Under the pieces are notes generated by a model. The model saw nothing but the letters and a program-made list of their open reading frames with translations. It did no database searches and had not been told where the DNA came from. A DNA stretch of 35,584 bases from contig JACWDC010000010.1 of the NCBI GenBank assembly GCA_014654415.1, positions 1 through 35,584 on the forward strand. The letters are read 5' to 3'. This DNA comes from Pelagibacterales bacterium SAG-MED05 (GTDB taxonomy: Bacteria > Pseudomonadota > Alphaproteobacteria > Pelagibacterales > Pelagibacteraceae). This document shows positions 15,196-24,534 of this stretch, piece by piece (position 1 is the first letter of the stretch; the number at the start of each line of letters is the position of its first letter). The translations under genes were made by a program, and so were the position numbers.

Positions 15196-15657
15196 TTAGA
15201 ACGGAATTTCATCATCTAAATCAGGACTGTCTTGATTTAAATTCTCATTTGGTAAAGAACTTTTGTTTTCACTCACTAAATTTTGGCTTTCGTTTTTGCT
15301 ATTTTTGCTATCCAGCATAGTCAAACTAGAGTTATAGCCTTGTAAAACTACTTCGGTAGAATATTTGTCTTGGCCAGAAGACTCGTCTTTCCATTTTCTG
15401 GTGCTCAATTGACCTTCGACATAAATATTTGCTCCTTTTTTAAGATATTGTTGAACAACATTGACTAAACCCTCGTTAAATATAACAATCCTGTGCCATT
15501 CAGTTTTTTCTTTACGCTCTCCACTAGATTTATCTTTCCATGATTGACTTGTTGCTATGCTTAATCTGGCTACATTTTTACCATTAACCATTTGCTTAAT
15601 ATCAGGGTCTGCGCCTAAACGACCTATTAATTGTACTTTATTTAAACTACCCGCCAT
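15196..15657 (-). CDS. ssb: Single-stranded DNA-binding protein
   Basis: Binds single-stranded DNA during replication and repair and recruits partners through its acidic tip. I place the start at ATG 15657 (MAGSLNKVQLIGRLGADPD), giving 153 aa. The open frame extends 27 codons upstream, but that part (rich in Ile/Asn, no homology) is probably the untranslated leader. The OB fold spans residues 1-110 (VARLSIATSQSW, TEWHRIVIF, YVEGQLSTRKW), followed by a serine/asparagine-rich linker and the conserved tip DDEIPF, which contacts other repair proteins. It is first in the run ssb-gyrA-coaD-cyclophilin-tgt and divergent from uvrA, a widely conserved pairing. Confidence 0.95.
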   Translation of the reverse strand: MAGSLNKVQLIGRLGADPDIKQMVNGKNVARLSIATSQSWKDKSSGERKEKTEWHRIVIFNEGLVNVVQQYLKKGANIYVEGQLSTRKWKDESSGQDKYSTEVVLQGYNSSLTMLDSKNSKNESQNLVSENKSSLPNENLNQDSPDLDDEIPF

Positions 15658-15664
15658 TATAATT

Positions 15665-15693
15665 TTGACTATATTTGTGATTTTATTTATTAA
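15665..15693 (+). promoter_or_regulatory. Candidate sigma70-type promoter for uvrA
   Basis: In the 101 bp between ssb and uvrA, TTGACT (15665-15670) and TATTAA (15688-15693) are separated by 17 bp, leaving a leader of about 60 bases to uvrA. I looked for an alphaproteobacterial SOS box (GTTC-N7-GTTC or GAAC-N7-GAAC) in this gap and saw none, so SOS control of the pair is not supported. The match is modest in such AT-rich sequence. Confidence 0.35.
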
Positions 15694-15758
15694 AAGTTTA
15701 ATATTTATATCATAATTGATTAATAAATATAAGATCATTATTATTTTATGAAAAAAAT

Positions 15759-18638
15759 ATGTTGAAAAAAATCGTTATAAAAGGGGCTAAAGAGCACAAT
15801 CTAAAAAATGTTTCTCTTGAAATTCCAAAAGAGAAATTAGTGGTCATTACGGGCTTGTCTGGCTCCGGAAAATCATCTTTGGCATTTGACACAATTTACG
15901 CGGAAGGACAAAGACGTTATGTAGAAAGTCTGTCTTCTTATGCTAGGCAATTTTTAGATAAGATGAAAAAGCCAAAAGTTGATTTAATTGAAGGATTGAG
16001 TCCTGCAATTTCAATTGAGCAAAAAAATACCTCAAGAAACCCAAGATCTACGGTGGCTACAGTTACAGAAATATATGATTATATGCGTGTGTTATTTGCA
16101 AGAGTTGGAACTCCCTACTCTCCTTTTACAGGCAAACCAATTGTTTCTCAGCCAATAAGTGAAATGGTTGATAAAATTAAAAAACTACCTAAAAATAGCA
16201 CTATATATCTGTTAGCACCAGTAGTTAGAGGTAGAAAAGGTGAATACAAAAAAGAAATCTTAAACTATAAAAAAAGAGGATTCTCCAAACTTAAAGTTGA
16301 TGGAAATTATCTAAGTATTGATGATTTTCCTAATTTAAATAAAAAAATCAAACATGATATTTCTGTAGTTGTAGATAGAATTATTTTAAATTCAAATTTA
16401 GGAAATAGACTAGCAGACAGCGTGGAAACAGCAGTAAATTTATCAAATGGACTGTTAATTGTCGAGTATGAGAATGAAACATTGCCTAAAAAATTTAGAA
16501 AACTTGAAAGTATAACTTTTTCATCTAAGTTTTCTTGTCCTGAAAGTGGTTTTACCATAGAAGAAATTGAGCCAAGATTGTTTTCTTTTAATTCGCCCTT
16601 TGGAGCATGTGAAGAGTGTGAAGGTATTGGACATAATTTAAATGTAGATCCAAATTTAGTTATACCCGACCCTAAAAAAAGTTTACAAGATGGAGCTATA
16701 GAGCCATGGGCAAAATCAACTTCTATGTATTATGCTCAAACATTGTCTTCTTTGGCTAAACACTATAAATTTTCTCTCTCAGATCAATGGAAAAAAATAC
16801 CTAAAAAAATCCAAGATATAGTTTTATATGGTTCTGATGAGGAAGAGATAAAATTTTCTTATGACGATGGTTATGAGTCTTATAATACAAAAAAAGCATT
16901 TGAAGGTGTGGTCAATAATCTAGAAAGACGTTATCTAGAAACAGACAGCGAATGGAAAAGAGAAGAAATTTCTCAATACCAAAGTGAGTCTAATTGTGAA
17001 AAATGTAAAGGTATGAGATTAAAAGATGAAGCTCTTTGTATTAAAATTAACTCACTTAATATTAGTGAAATTACTAACAAATCAATAGATGATGCACAAA
17101 CATGGTTTGCTAACCTAATAAATGTACTAACTGAAAGAGAAAATAAGATTGCACAACACATTTTAAAAGAAATTAATGAAAGGTTAAATTTTTTACTTAA
17201 TGTAGGATTGAACTATTTAACTTTATCTCGTGAGTCGGGAACTCTATCTGGAGGTGAAGCTCAACGAATAAGACTGGCTTCACAGATTGGTTCAGGACTA
17301 ACTGGAGTTTTATATGTTTTAGACGAACCTTCAATTGGTCTACATCAAAGAGATAACAAAAAATTAATAAAAGCTTTGAAAAAATTAAGAGATTTAGGAA
17401 ACACTGTTATTGTTGTCGAGCATGATATAGAAACTATGGAGAGTTCAGACCATATAATTGATATAGGTCCCGAGGCAGGATTAAATGGAGGACAGATTGT
17501 AGCTGAAGGAAATGTTAACCAAATTATTGAAAATAAAAAAAGTATTACAGGAGATTATCTTTCAGGTAAAAAATTTATTTCAATTCCAAGAAAACGAAGA
17601 ACTGCAAAAAATGGAAGATTTATAGAAATTAGCGGAGCGAGTGGAAATAATTTAAAAAAAGTTAATTTAAAAATACCTGTTGGTACTTTTACTTGTGTTA
17701 CTGGAGTTTCTGGAAGTGGAAAATCTACTTTAATACTACAAACATTATATAACGCTTTTAATTTAATGCTTAATAAAAATAAAAGTAGAAAAGTTCCTAA
17801 AGCTTTTACAGGTTTCAAAGGAACTGAATTAATTGACAAAATAATTGATATCGACCAATCTCCAATCGGCAGAACGCCAAGATCAAATCCAGCCACCTAT
17901 ACAGGAGCTTTTGGGCCAATCAGAGAATGGTTTGCAGCTTTACCAGAGTCAAAAGCTAGAGGATATAAGGTAGGGAGATACTCTTTTAATGTTAAGGGTG
18001 GTAGATGCGAAACATGCGAAGGTGATGGAGTAATTACCTATGAAATGCACTTTTTACCAGATGTATTTATTCCTTGTGATACTTGTAAAGGGGCTAGATA
18101 CAATAGAGAAACTCTAGAAATTCGTTTTAGAAATAAAAATATAGCTGATGTCTTAGATATGACAGTTGATGAAGGATGTGTTTTTTTTGAAAACATTCAA
18201 AATATAAAATCTAAGTTAATAACTCTCAAACATGTAGGTTTGGGTTACATGAAAATAGGTCAGCAGGCTACAACCCTATCAGGAGGAGAAGCACAAAGAA
18301 TTAAATTAGCAAAAGAGTTATCAAAAAGACCAACTGGAAGGACATTATATATTCTAGATGAACCAACAACAGGTTTACACTCACATGATATTAAAAAATT
18401 ATTAGAAATTCTGCAGGCTTTTGCAAATACTGGAAATACAGTCGTAGTTATAGAGCATAATTTAGATGTTATAAAAACAGCAGATCATATAATCGATATG
18501 GGCCCCGAAGGTGGAATAAATGGAGGAAGGATTATTGCTGAAGGAACGCCTGAAAAGGTGTCTCAGATGGAAAAAAGTTATACTGGGAGATTTATAAGAG
18601 AATTGTTAGGTAATTCTAACATGAAAAAAACTGCTTAA
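15759..18638 (+). CDS. uvrA: Excinuclease ABC subunit A
   Basis: Damage-recognition ATPase of nucleotide excision repair. It carries two ABC modules: Walker [10 protein letters not shown] (32-40) with signature [14 protein letters not shown] and [12 protein letters not shown], then GVSGSGKST with [14 protein letters not shown] and [12 protein letters not shown]. The C-terminal zinc finger is complete (CETC, CDTC within the [11 protein letters not shown] region). The first zinc module reads C260-P-E-S263 with C284-E-E-C287, so one cysteine is serine; the same CPxS form is, as far as I recall, common in alphaproteobacteria. Length 959 aa, as in relatives. It is divergent from ssb and followed after 26 bp by a membrane protein gene. 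Confidence 0.98.
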   Translation: MLKKIVIKGAKEHNLKNVSLEIPKEKLVVITGLSGSGKSSLAFDTIYAEGQRRYVESLSSYARQFLDKMKKPKVDLIEGLSPAISIEQKNTSRNPRSTVATVTEIYDYMRVLFARVGTPYSPFTGKPIVSQPISEMVDKIKKLPKNSTIYLLAPVVRGRKGEYKKEILNYKKRGFSKLKVDGNYLSIDDFPNLNKKIKHDISVVVDRIILNSNLGNRLADSVETAVNLSNGLLIVEYENETLPKKFRKLESITFSSKFSCPESGFTIEEIEPRLFSFNSPFGACEECEGIGHNLNVDPNLVIPDPKKSLQDGAIEPWAKSTSMYYAQTLSSLAKHYKFSLSDQWKKIPKKIQDIVLYGSDEEEIKFSYDDGYESYNTKKAFEGVVNNLERRYLETDSEWKREEISQYQSESNCEKCKGMRLKDEALCIKINSLNISEITNKSIDDAQTWFANLINVLTERENKIAQHILKEINERLNFLLNVGLNYLTLSRESGTLSGGEAQRIRLASQIGSGLTGVLYVLDEPSIGLHQRDNKKLIKALKKLRDLGNTVIVVEHDIETMESSDHIIDIGPEAGLNGGQIVAEGNVNQIIENKKSITGDYLSGKKFISIPRKRRTAKNGRFIEISGASGNNLKKVNLKIPVGTFTCVTGVSGSGKSTLILQTLYNAFNLMLNKNKSRKVPKAFTGFKGTELIDKIIDIDQSPIGRTPRSNPATYTGAFGPIREWFAALPESKARGYKVGRYSFNVKGGRCETCEGDGVITYEMHFLPDVFIPCDTCKGARYNRETLEIRFRNKNIADVLDMTVDEGCVFFENIQNIKSKLITLKHVGLGYMKIGQQATTLSGGEAQRIKLAKELSKRPTGRTLYILDEPTTGLHSHDIKKLLEILQAFANTGNTVVVIEHNLDVIKTADHIIDMGPEGGINGGRIIAEGTPEKVSQMEKSYTGRFIRELLGNSNMKKTA

Positions 18639-18664
18639 ATAATTAAATTATGATATAAAGAATC

Positions 18665-19267
18665 ATGGTTAGCATTCTACAATCTTTATCAAGAACAGTT
18701 CATTACTCTTTAGCAATCGCTTTAATCCTTTTTTTAGGATTACATTTTGGTGGTGATGGTTTTGCTTTCGACCGAAATTTCTTTAGTTGGTTATTTAGAT
18801 ATTTGCACGTTTTAAGTGGAATAATGTGGATTGGGTTATTATGGTATTTTAATTTTGTTCAAATCCCATCAATGCCTAACATTCCAGATGAGCAAAAGCC
18901 TGCAATTGGCAAGGTGATTGCTCCTAAAGCTTTATTTTGGTTTAGATGGGCTGCTTTGGTAACAATAGTTTCAGGTTTAATAGTTGCTTACCTCCAAGGT
19001 TATGTTCATCAAGCAATGATTTTAGGAATTGGCGCTTCCGATCCTAAAAGTACAGCGATTGGGATAGGAATGTGGCTAGGTATAATTATGGCTTACAATG
19101 TATGGTTTGTTATTTGGCCAAATCAAAAGAAAGCTTTAGGGATTCTAGAATGTTCAGCTGAAGAAAAAGCAAAATCAGCTAAAACTGCAATGTTGTTCTC
19201 TAGAACAAACACGCTACTTTCTTTTCCAATGCTTCTTACAATGGTTGCTGCTCAAAACCTTTATTAA
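18665..19267 (+). CDS. PuuD/COG3748-like membrane protein, cytochrome-less
   Basis: A 200 aa integral membrane protein with about five hydrophobic segments (roughly 13-29, 42-65, 90-111, 116-124 with 132-152, and 184-198). The segment RYLHVLSGIMWIGLLWYFNF and the later NVWFVIWPNQKKALG resemble the membrane domain of PuuD (urate hydroxylase). Full-length PuuD also carries a C-terminal cytochrome c with CxxCH, which is wholly absent here. His13, His26 and His48 inside or next to helices could ligate haem; that is inference. It lies 26 bp after uvrA and its stop codon directly abuts that of convergent secF. No purine-catabolism gene is in the window, so urate oxidation cannot be claimed. An alternative is a haem- or quinone-linked electron-transfer subunit of another pathway. 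Confidence 0.55.
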   Translation: MVSILQSLSRTVHYSLAIALILFLGLHFGGDGFAFDRNFFSWLFRYLHVLSGIMWIGLLWYFNFVQIPSMPNIPDEQKPAIGKVIAPKALFWFRWAALVTIVSGLIVAYLQGYVHQAMILGIGASDPKSTAIGIGMWLGIIMAYNVWFVIWPNQKKALGILECSAEEKAKSAKTAMLFSRTNTLLSFPMLLTMVAAQNLY

Positions 19268-20176
19268 TTAAGGAACAATTTTTTCTTCTTTTTTTTCCAG
19301 AGTTTTGTAACTGACTTTAAAGAACTTTAAAACTGGAGCAGCTACAAAAATTGATGAATAAGTTCCAATTAAAACTCCAAGTATCATAGCAAAAGAAAAA
19401 CCTCTTAAAATTTCTCCTCCTAAAATATAAATTGACAATAAAGCTAATAAAGTAGTGATCGAAGTTATGATTGTTCTAGATAAAGTTTCATTAATAGAAA
19501 GATTAGCTGTTTCACTAATATTTAATCTTGTATATTTATTTAGATTCTCTCTAATACGATCATATATAACAACAGTATCATTCATTGAATACCCTACAAT
19601 TGTTAAAACTGCTGCAATAATTGAAAGATTAATTTCTAAAGATAAAACTGAAAATATTCCTAAAGTAATTATTACATCATGAAATAAAGCGACTATTGAT
19701 CCAACACTGAACTGCCATTCAAATCTTATCCAAATATAAAATAGCATAGCTATTAAAGATAATGAAATAGCAATTATTCCTGACTGTAATAGCTCAGAGC
19801 TTACTTTAGGCCCAACGTTTTCGACTCTTCTAAAATTTATTTCTGCATTTAAATTATTAATTAAAGTTTTTTTGATTTCAGGTACGAGTTGACTATTATT
19901 TTCCATTTTTTGCTCAACCTTAATTAAAAAATCACCCTTCTTCCCAAATTCCTTTACATTAACATCACCTAAATTAATAGAATTTAAAGATGATCTTATT
20001 TCAGATATATTGATATTTTTACTATCTGCTCTTAATTCTATCAATGTTCCGCCTTTAAAATCAATTCCATAATTAAGACCTTTAAATAAAATAAATAAAA
20101 CACTCATTATAAAAATAAAAAATGATAAAATATTTGCTGATTTGAATTTTGAAGAAAAATTTATGTTTTTATACAT
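19268..20176 (-). CDS. secF: Protein translocase subunit SecF
   Basis: Partner of SecD in the inner-membrane complex that uses the proton gradient to complete Sec export. The first helix is followed by GIDFKGG (37-43), the SecF signature, then a periplasmic domain and five further helices containing VGYSMNDTVVIYDRIREN, the conserved transmembrane-4 to cytoplasmic-loop motif. Length 302 aa is typical. It starts at the secD stop (one-base overlap) and ends at the base next to the PuuD-like stop on the other strand. It is last in the thirteen-gene minus run beginning with dgt. Confidence 0.97.
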   Translation of the reverse strand: MYKNINFSSKFKSANILSFFIFIMSVLFILFKGLNYGIDFKGGTLIELRADSKNINISEIRSSLNSINLGDVNVKEFGKKGDFLIKVEQKMENNSQLVPEIKKTLINNLNAEINFRRVENVGPKVSSELLQSGIIAISLSLIAMLFYIWIRFEWQFSVGSIVALFHDVIITLGIFSVLSLEINLSIIAAVLTIVGYSMNDTVVIYDRIRENLNKYTRLNISETANLSINETLSRTIITSITTLLALLSIYILGGEILRGFSFAMILGVLIGTYSSIFVAAPVLKFFKVSYKTLEKKEEKIVP

Positions 20177-21720
20177 TATAAATTTACCTTACCTTCTTTT
20201 TTATTTAAAACAATTATGGAAGTTAAATGTCTAGCTAAAAAATATGCTGAGTATAAAGTTGTTATTATTCCTATACCAAGAGTAATTGCGAATCCTTTAA
20301 CTGGTCCAGATCCGAAAGCAAAGAGGATAACTGCTGCTATTAGAGTAGTGATATTAGCATCAAGAACTGTAATTTTTGCTTTAGAGTATCCAATCTCAAA
20401 TGCATGTATGATAGACTTTTCTGTTTTTAATTCCTCTTTAATTCTTTCAAATATTAATACGTTGGCATCTACCGCCATGCCTACAGTTAAAATTATTCCT
20501 GCTATACCTGGTAATGTTAAAGTTGCTTCTAGAATAGTCAAAACTCCAATAAGCATAATTAAATTTGCAATTAGAGCTAAATTAGCTATTAGCCCAAATA
20601 TTTTATATTTATAAATCATGAAAAGAATAACTAAAACAAAACCAACTATTAATGATGTTATTCCTGATTTTATTGAATCTTCACCCAAGTCAGGTCCTAC
20701 GGTTCTTTCTTCAACAACAGTCAATGGAGTTGGTAATGCTCCTGATCGTAATAATAAAGCTAGGTCAGTTGCTTCTTGAAATGAAAAATTTCCAGAAATA
20801 ATTCCACTGCCTGAGATTATAGCTTCATTTATAGAAGGTGCGCTTATGATTTTTCCATCTAAAATTATAGCTAATCTTTTTCCCACATTGTCAGTAGTTG
20901 CTCTCCCAAATTTTTGAGCACCCAATCTATCTAAAGTAAAAGATACAGTCGGTCGATTTGATTGATTATTGAAATTAGGTTGAGCATCAATTAAATTTTC
21001 ACCACTCATAACAATCCTTTTACTAACATTAAGCTCTTCTCCAATTTCTGACACCAATTTATCAACTCCAAATTCTTCATTTACTTCAACTAGCCTAAAA
21101 TTTAATTGTGCTGTTTTTCCTAAAAGATTTTTAATTCTTTCAGGATCTTTTAAACCTGGCAATTCAACTAAAATTCTTTTCTCACCTCTTTGTAAAATTG
21201 TTGGTTCTTTGGTTCCAACATCATCTATTCTACGTCTAACAATTTCTATTGATTGCTTTAAAGCTGAATTATTTATTGTTAATAGACCATACTTTGAAAA
21301 TAAAACTTGCACTCTACTTTTGTCTACTTCTTCTAAATCTAGTTCAAAAGAATTATAATTATCAATATAAGGATTTAAAAAATTATCTTTTTTTGAAAAA
21401 AAAAATAGTTTGAATTTTTCAATATCATTAACAGAAAAACTCAAACTTTTTTCATTAATTTTAAAATTAGAGTAATTTAAGTTATTGTCTTTTAGTAATT
21501 TTTTTAAAGGAATTACTTTTGATTGAATCTTTTCCTTAATTAAAGGATCCGAATTTATTTCTAAAAGAAGGTAAGATCCACCTTGTAAATCTAGGCCTAA
21601 ATTAACTTTTTTATCAATTAATGGGTCTTGTTGGCTTTGAAAATTTAAAATCGAAAAAAAAGATATTAATAAAAATACAAGATAAATTAAAAAAATATTT
21701 ATTTTAGAAAAATTTAACAC
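20176..21720 (-). CDS. secD: Protein translocase subunit SecD
   Basis: Acts with SecF and YajC in late Sec translocation. Helix 1 (about 9-27) is followed by LGLDLQGGSYLLLEI (GLDLQGG at 42-48), then the P1 periplasmic domain with DVGTKEPTILQRGEKRILVELPG, and a helical half containing GMAVDANVLIFERIKEE, the conserved proton-path region. The 514 aa length is usual for alphaproteobacteria. The start codon is GTG (21718-21720), one of the few non-ATG starts in the window; no ATG fits without losing helix 1. It lies 9 bp after yajC and overlaps secF by one base. Confidence 0.97.
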   Translation of the reverse strand: MLNFSKINIFLIYLVFLLISFFSILNFQSQQDPLIDKKVNLGLDLQGGSYLLLEINSDPLIKEKIQSKVIPLKKLLKDNNLNYSNFKINEKSLSFSVNDIEKFKLFFFSKKDNFLNPYIDNYNSFELDLEEVDKSRVQVLFSKYGLLTINNSALKQSIEIVRRRIDDVGTKEPTILQRGEKRILVELPGLKDPERIKNLLGKTAQLNFRLVEVNEEFGVDKLVSEIGEELNVSKRIVMSGENLIDAQPNFNNQSNRPTVSFTLDRLGAQKFGRATTDNVGKRLAIILDGKIISAPSINEAIISGSGIISGNFSFQEATDLALLLRSGALPTPLTVVEERTVGPDLGEDSIKSGITSLIVGFVLVILFMIYKYKIFGLIANLALIANLIMLIGVLTILEATLTLPGIAGIILTVGMAVDANVLIFERIKEELKTEKSIIHAFEIGYSKAKITVLDANITTLIAAVILFAFGSGPVKGFAITLGIGIITTLYSAYFLARHLTSIIVLNKKEGKVNL

Positions 21721-21729
21721 GAAAAAGAA

Positions 21730-22014
21730 TTATTTTTTAACTTCTTCTTTTTTAAGTAAACTCGTTATTGTTGATCTTATAATTTGAACTTTTGTATTTT
21801 CTCCAATATTCACTTCAATACGATCGTCTTCCATAACTCTATCAATAGTCCCTATAATTCCACCAGAAGTTATTACCTCATCACCTCTTTTTAAAGACTC
21901 AACCATAGCTTTGTGATCTTTGACTCTTTTTTGTTGTGGTCTGATCAAAAAAAAGTAAAAAATTACAAATATTAAAATTAATGGTATGAATTGTGCTAAT
22001 CCTTGGCCGTTCAT
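21730..22014 (-). CDS. yajC: Preprotein translocase accessory subunit YajC
   Basis: Small single-pass protein of the SecDF-YajC complex. One hydrophobic helix (about 8-24) leads into RPQQKRVKDHKAMVESLKRGDEV, followed by the VITSGGIIGTI beta region typical of the family. Length 94 aa. It lies 47 bp after serS and 9 bp before secD; yajC-secD-secF is a near-universal order. No Shine-Dalgarno is evident before ATG. In many alphaproteobacteria surE and pcm lie between serS and yajC; both are missing here. Confidence 0.96.
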   Translation of the reverse strand: MNGQGLAQFIPLILIFVIFYFFLIRPQQKRVKDHKAMVESLKRGDEVITSGGIIGTIDRVMEDDRIEVNIGENTKVQIIRSTITSLLKKEEVKK

Positions 22015-22061
22015 TAAAAGATAATTATAATAAAAGAGTTAGTTAAACAAGAGAATAATAA

Positions 22062-23309
22062 TCAAATTTTATCTAAATTATTCATATATTTTTTTAAAAT
22101 AGTTGGAATGCTAATTGAGCCATCTTCATTTTGATTATTTTCTAATAAAGCTATCATTAATCTTCCTACAGCTAAACCAGAACCATTCAAAGTTCCAACA
22201 TATTCAGTTCCACTAGATGTTTTATATTTTGCACCCATTCTTCTACCTTGAAAAGATCCGCATGATGAGCAGCTTGAAATCTCTCTATATTTTTTTTCTG
22301 AAGGTATCCAGACCTCAATATCAAAAGTTTTTTCAGCGCTAAAACCCATATCTCCAGTTGACAGAAGTACTATTTGATAAGGGATTTCTAATTTTTTTAA
22401 AATTTCTTCAGCACAATTTAACATGCGATCTAATTCATCGATGCAATTTTTTGGTTCAACTATACTAACAAGTTCAACCTTATAGAATTGATGTTGCCTC
22501 ATCATCCCCTTGGTGTCTTTTCCGTAACTGCCCGCTTCTCTTCTAAAACATGGAGTAGCAGCTACAAATCGTTGAGGAAGATCGTTGGCATTTAAATTAG
22601 ACTTTCTAACTAAATTAGTAAGCACAACTTCAGCAGTAGGTATTAAAAATTTTCTCTCTTTAGATTTATCAAATTTTATTTCAAATTGATCTTCCTCAAA
22701 TTTTGGCAGTTGGCCGGTACCAAACATTACATCTTCATTGACAATTAAAGGTGGTGAAATTTCTGTATATTTAAACTCATTTGTGTGGGTGTCTAACATA
22801 AAATTAATTAGAGCTCTTTCCAACATTGCAAATTTATCTCTAAGAACAACAAATCTTGATCCTGATAGTTTAATCGATGTTTCAAAATCAATGCCATTGT
22901 TTTTTAATCCAAGATCAACGTGTGATTTTGTCTTAAAATTAAAATCTTTTATTTTTTTAACCTTTTTAATTAACTTATTTTCTTTTTCATCTTTGCCAAC
23001 TGGAACATCTTTGTTTGCAATATTAGGAAGATTAAAGAGAATTTGATCTATTTTTTGTTGAGTTTCTTTTTGTTCTAATAATATTTTATCAATTTGATCT
23101 GAAATTTTTTTTGATTTTTCAAAATTTAATTTTTCTTTTGATTTAGATAATTGTTTTTTTTCTTGTTCTAATAATTCTTTTTTATTAATTAATTCTCTAT
23201 TTTCTTGGTCTGCTTTATTAAATTCCTCTGTGTTAAAATCTAAATTTCTATCTTTAAATTTTTCCTTAAAAATTTCTAAATTTTTTCTTAAGTCTTTGAG
23301 ATTATGCAT
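22062..23309 (-). CDS. serS: Seryl-tRNA synthetase
   Basis: Class II synthetase that charges tRNA-Ser, and tRNA-Sec where present. An N-terminal coiled coil (about 1-100, very rich in Lys/Glu) that grips the long extra arm is followed by the catalytic domain: TAEVVLTNL, motif 2 FRREAGSYGKDTKGMMRQHQF (about 255-275) and motif 3 GSGLAVGRLMIALLE (about 379-393). At 415 aa it is normal. It overlaps tatC by 8 bp and precedes yajC by 47 bp. The only tRNA-Ser in this window is the TGA isoacceptor near 6349. Confidence 0.97.
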   Translation of the reverse strand: MHNLKDLRKNLEIFKEKFKDRNLDFNTEEFNKADQENRELINKKELLEQEKKQLSKSKEKLNFEKSKKISDQIDKILLEQKETQQKIDQILFNLPNIANKDVPVGKDEKENKLIKKVKKIKDFNFKTKSHVDLGLKNNGIDFETSIKLSGSRFVVLRDKFAMLERALINFMLDTHTNEFKYTEISPPLIVNEDVMFGTGQLPKFEEDQFEIKFDKSKERKFLIPTAEVVLTNLVRKSNLNANDLPQRFVAATPCFRREAGSYGKDTKGMMRQHQFYKVELVSIVEPKNCIDELDRMLNCAEEILKKLEIPYQIVLLSTGDMGFSAEKTFDIEVWIPSEKKYREISSCSSCGSFQGRRMGAKYKTSSGTEYVGTLNGSGLAVGRLMIALLENNQNEDGSISIPTILKKYMNNLDKI

Positions 23310-24063
23310 CTTCTACTTTTTTATCTTTTTTTTCAGTAAACTTCACTGTTAATATAGATAGTTCATAAAGCAATAATAAAGGTATAGCTAGACCAATCTG
23401 TGTAATTGGATCTGGAGGTGTTAATATAGCCGCGACGGTAAAAATAATAACTATTACATATCTTCTAGTTTTTTTTAAATAATTGGAATTTACTATGCCT
23501 ATTTTTGCTAGCAAATTTAAAAGTATTGGAAGTTGAAAGCTTATTCCGAATGCAAATATTAGTCTCATAATTAAAGATAGATATTCGTTTACTTTTGCTT
23601 CAAGTTGAATAGGCAAACTTGTATTTGTACCTATTGACTCAAAAGATAGGAAAAACTTAATAGCTAGTGGCATAATTAAGTAATAAACCAATAATCCACC
23701 AAGTAAAAAAAGAATAGGAGTAAATATTAAATATGGTAAGAGAGCTTTTTTCTCATTTTTATATAAACCTGGTGCAATAAATTTATAAATTTGAATTAAT
23801 AATACTGGACTTCCTAAAAAAATCGCAGAAAAAAAAGCAATCTTTAAATATGCAATAAATGTTTCGTGCAAAGCCGTAAAAATAAGCCTTCTGGAATTTT
23901 GATCATCTTTTACGGCATTAGCGTAGGGTTCTACTAAAAAATTATAAATCTGTTCAGCAAAAATATACGAAATAATAAAAATAGCTAAAATAAATATTAT
24001 TGATTTTAAAAGTCTTGATCTAAGTTCAACAAAATGACTAGTAAAAGAATTCGAATTAGTCAT
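23302..24063 (-). CDS. tatC: Sec-independent protein translocase TatC
   Basis: Core receptor of the twin-arginine pathway, binding RR signal peptides. The N-terminus shows HFVELRSRL (10-18), the cytoplasmic loop that binds the signal, then six hydrophobic segments; the first periplasmic loop and ILTPPDPITQIGLAIPLLLLYE near the end are family hallmarks. Length 253 aa. It overlaps tatB by 8 bp and serS by 8 bp. A plausible substrate in this window is the M48 protease at 9480, which carries an NRRKFL signal. All three Tat components are present together. Confidence 0.97.
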   Translation of the reverse strand: MTNSNSFTSHFVELRSRLLKSIIFILAIFIISYIFAEQIYNFLVEPYANAVKDDQNSRRLIFTALHETFIAYLKIAFFSAIFLGSPVLLIQIYKFIAPGLYKNEKKALLPYLIFTPILFLLGGLLVYYLIMPLAIKFFLSFESIGTNTSLPIQLEAKVNEYLSLIMRLIFAFGISFQLPILLNLLAKIGIVNSNYLKKTRRYVIVIIFTVAAILTPPDPITQIGLAIPLLLLYELSILTVKFTEKKDKKVEDA

Positions 24064-24289
24064 CTATTTTATCTTTTTTTTTTAAATCATTTTCTTTGAA
24101 AATATCTTTTTCAGAGTCAATTTCATTAGTCGCTGATGATATTTCTCTCTGTAAGCTGCTGAATGTATTTTTTAATTTTCCTATATATGAGCCTATTTTT
24201 TTTAAAGCAATAGGAAATTCTTTAGGGCCTAAAACTAGAATAGCAATTATAACAACAGCTAAAATCTCTAACCAACCAATTTGAGGCAT
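24056..24289 (-). CDS. tatB: Sec-independent protein translocase TatB
   Basis: Works with TatC in the receptor complex. An N-terminal helix (6-20) ends in the TatB-type GPKEFP (21-26), with Glu and Pro as usual in this family, followed by an amphipathic helix IALKKIGSYIGKLKNTFSSL and a charged tail. At 77 aa it is short, since many TatB proteins have an additional 50-100 residue tail. The start lies 5 bp after tatA and its end overlaps tatC. Confidence 0.93.
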   Translation of the reverse strand: MPQIGWLEILAVVIIAILVLGPKEFPIALKKIGSYIGKLKNTFSSLQREISSATNEIDSEKDIFKENDLKKKDKIDD

Positions 24290-24294
24290 TTTGA

Positions 24295-24492
24295 TTATTT
24301 ATTTTCGGAATCGGAGTTGTCTGAATTGTTCTTGTTTTCATCATTATTTAAAGAAGAGTCATCAGACATGCCTTTCTTAAAACTTTTAATTCCTTTGGCA
24401 ACATCACCCATTAAGCTTGATATCTTGCCTCTTCCAAAGAGCAAAACTACGATCACAACTACTATAGCTATTTGCCAAAAACTAATTCCCAT
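24295..24492 (-). CDS. tatA: Sec-independent protein translocase TatA
   Basis: Pore-forming component of the Tat system. The 65 aa protein has a hydrophobic helix (5-18), the FGRGK hinge (19-23, FG at the usual place), an amphipathic helix [19 protein letters not shown], and a very acidic, asparagine/serine-rich tail. It lies 42 bp after scpB in the same run, the widest gap between dgt and serS, so a secondary internal promoter is possible there, although I see none that is convincing. Confidence 0.95.
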   Translation of the reverse strand: MGISFWQIAIVVVIVVLLFGRGKISSLMGDVAKGIKSFKKGMSDDSSLNNDENKNNSDNSDSENK

Positions 24493-24534
24493 AATTAATA
24501 ATTATATACAATAATTTTAATTAAATAAATATCT

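Noticed and set aside
15658-15738. 27-codon N-terminal extension of ssb opened by an ATG at 15738
   Set aside because: SSB proteins start at the MAGSLNKVQLIGRLG block; the extension has no family similarity and occupies the only promoter space between ssb and uvrA.
15658-15758. LexA/SOS box between ssb and uvrA
   Set aside because: No GTTC-N7-GTTC or GAAC-N7-GAAC pair is present in the gap.
18639-18664. Terminator after uvrA
   Set aside because: TAATTAAATTA is AT-rich and palindromic-looking, but it forms no GC-paired stem followed by a T-run.
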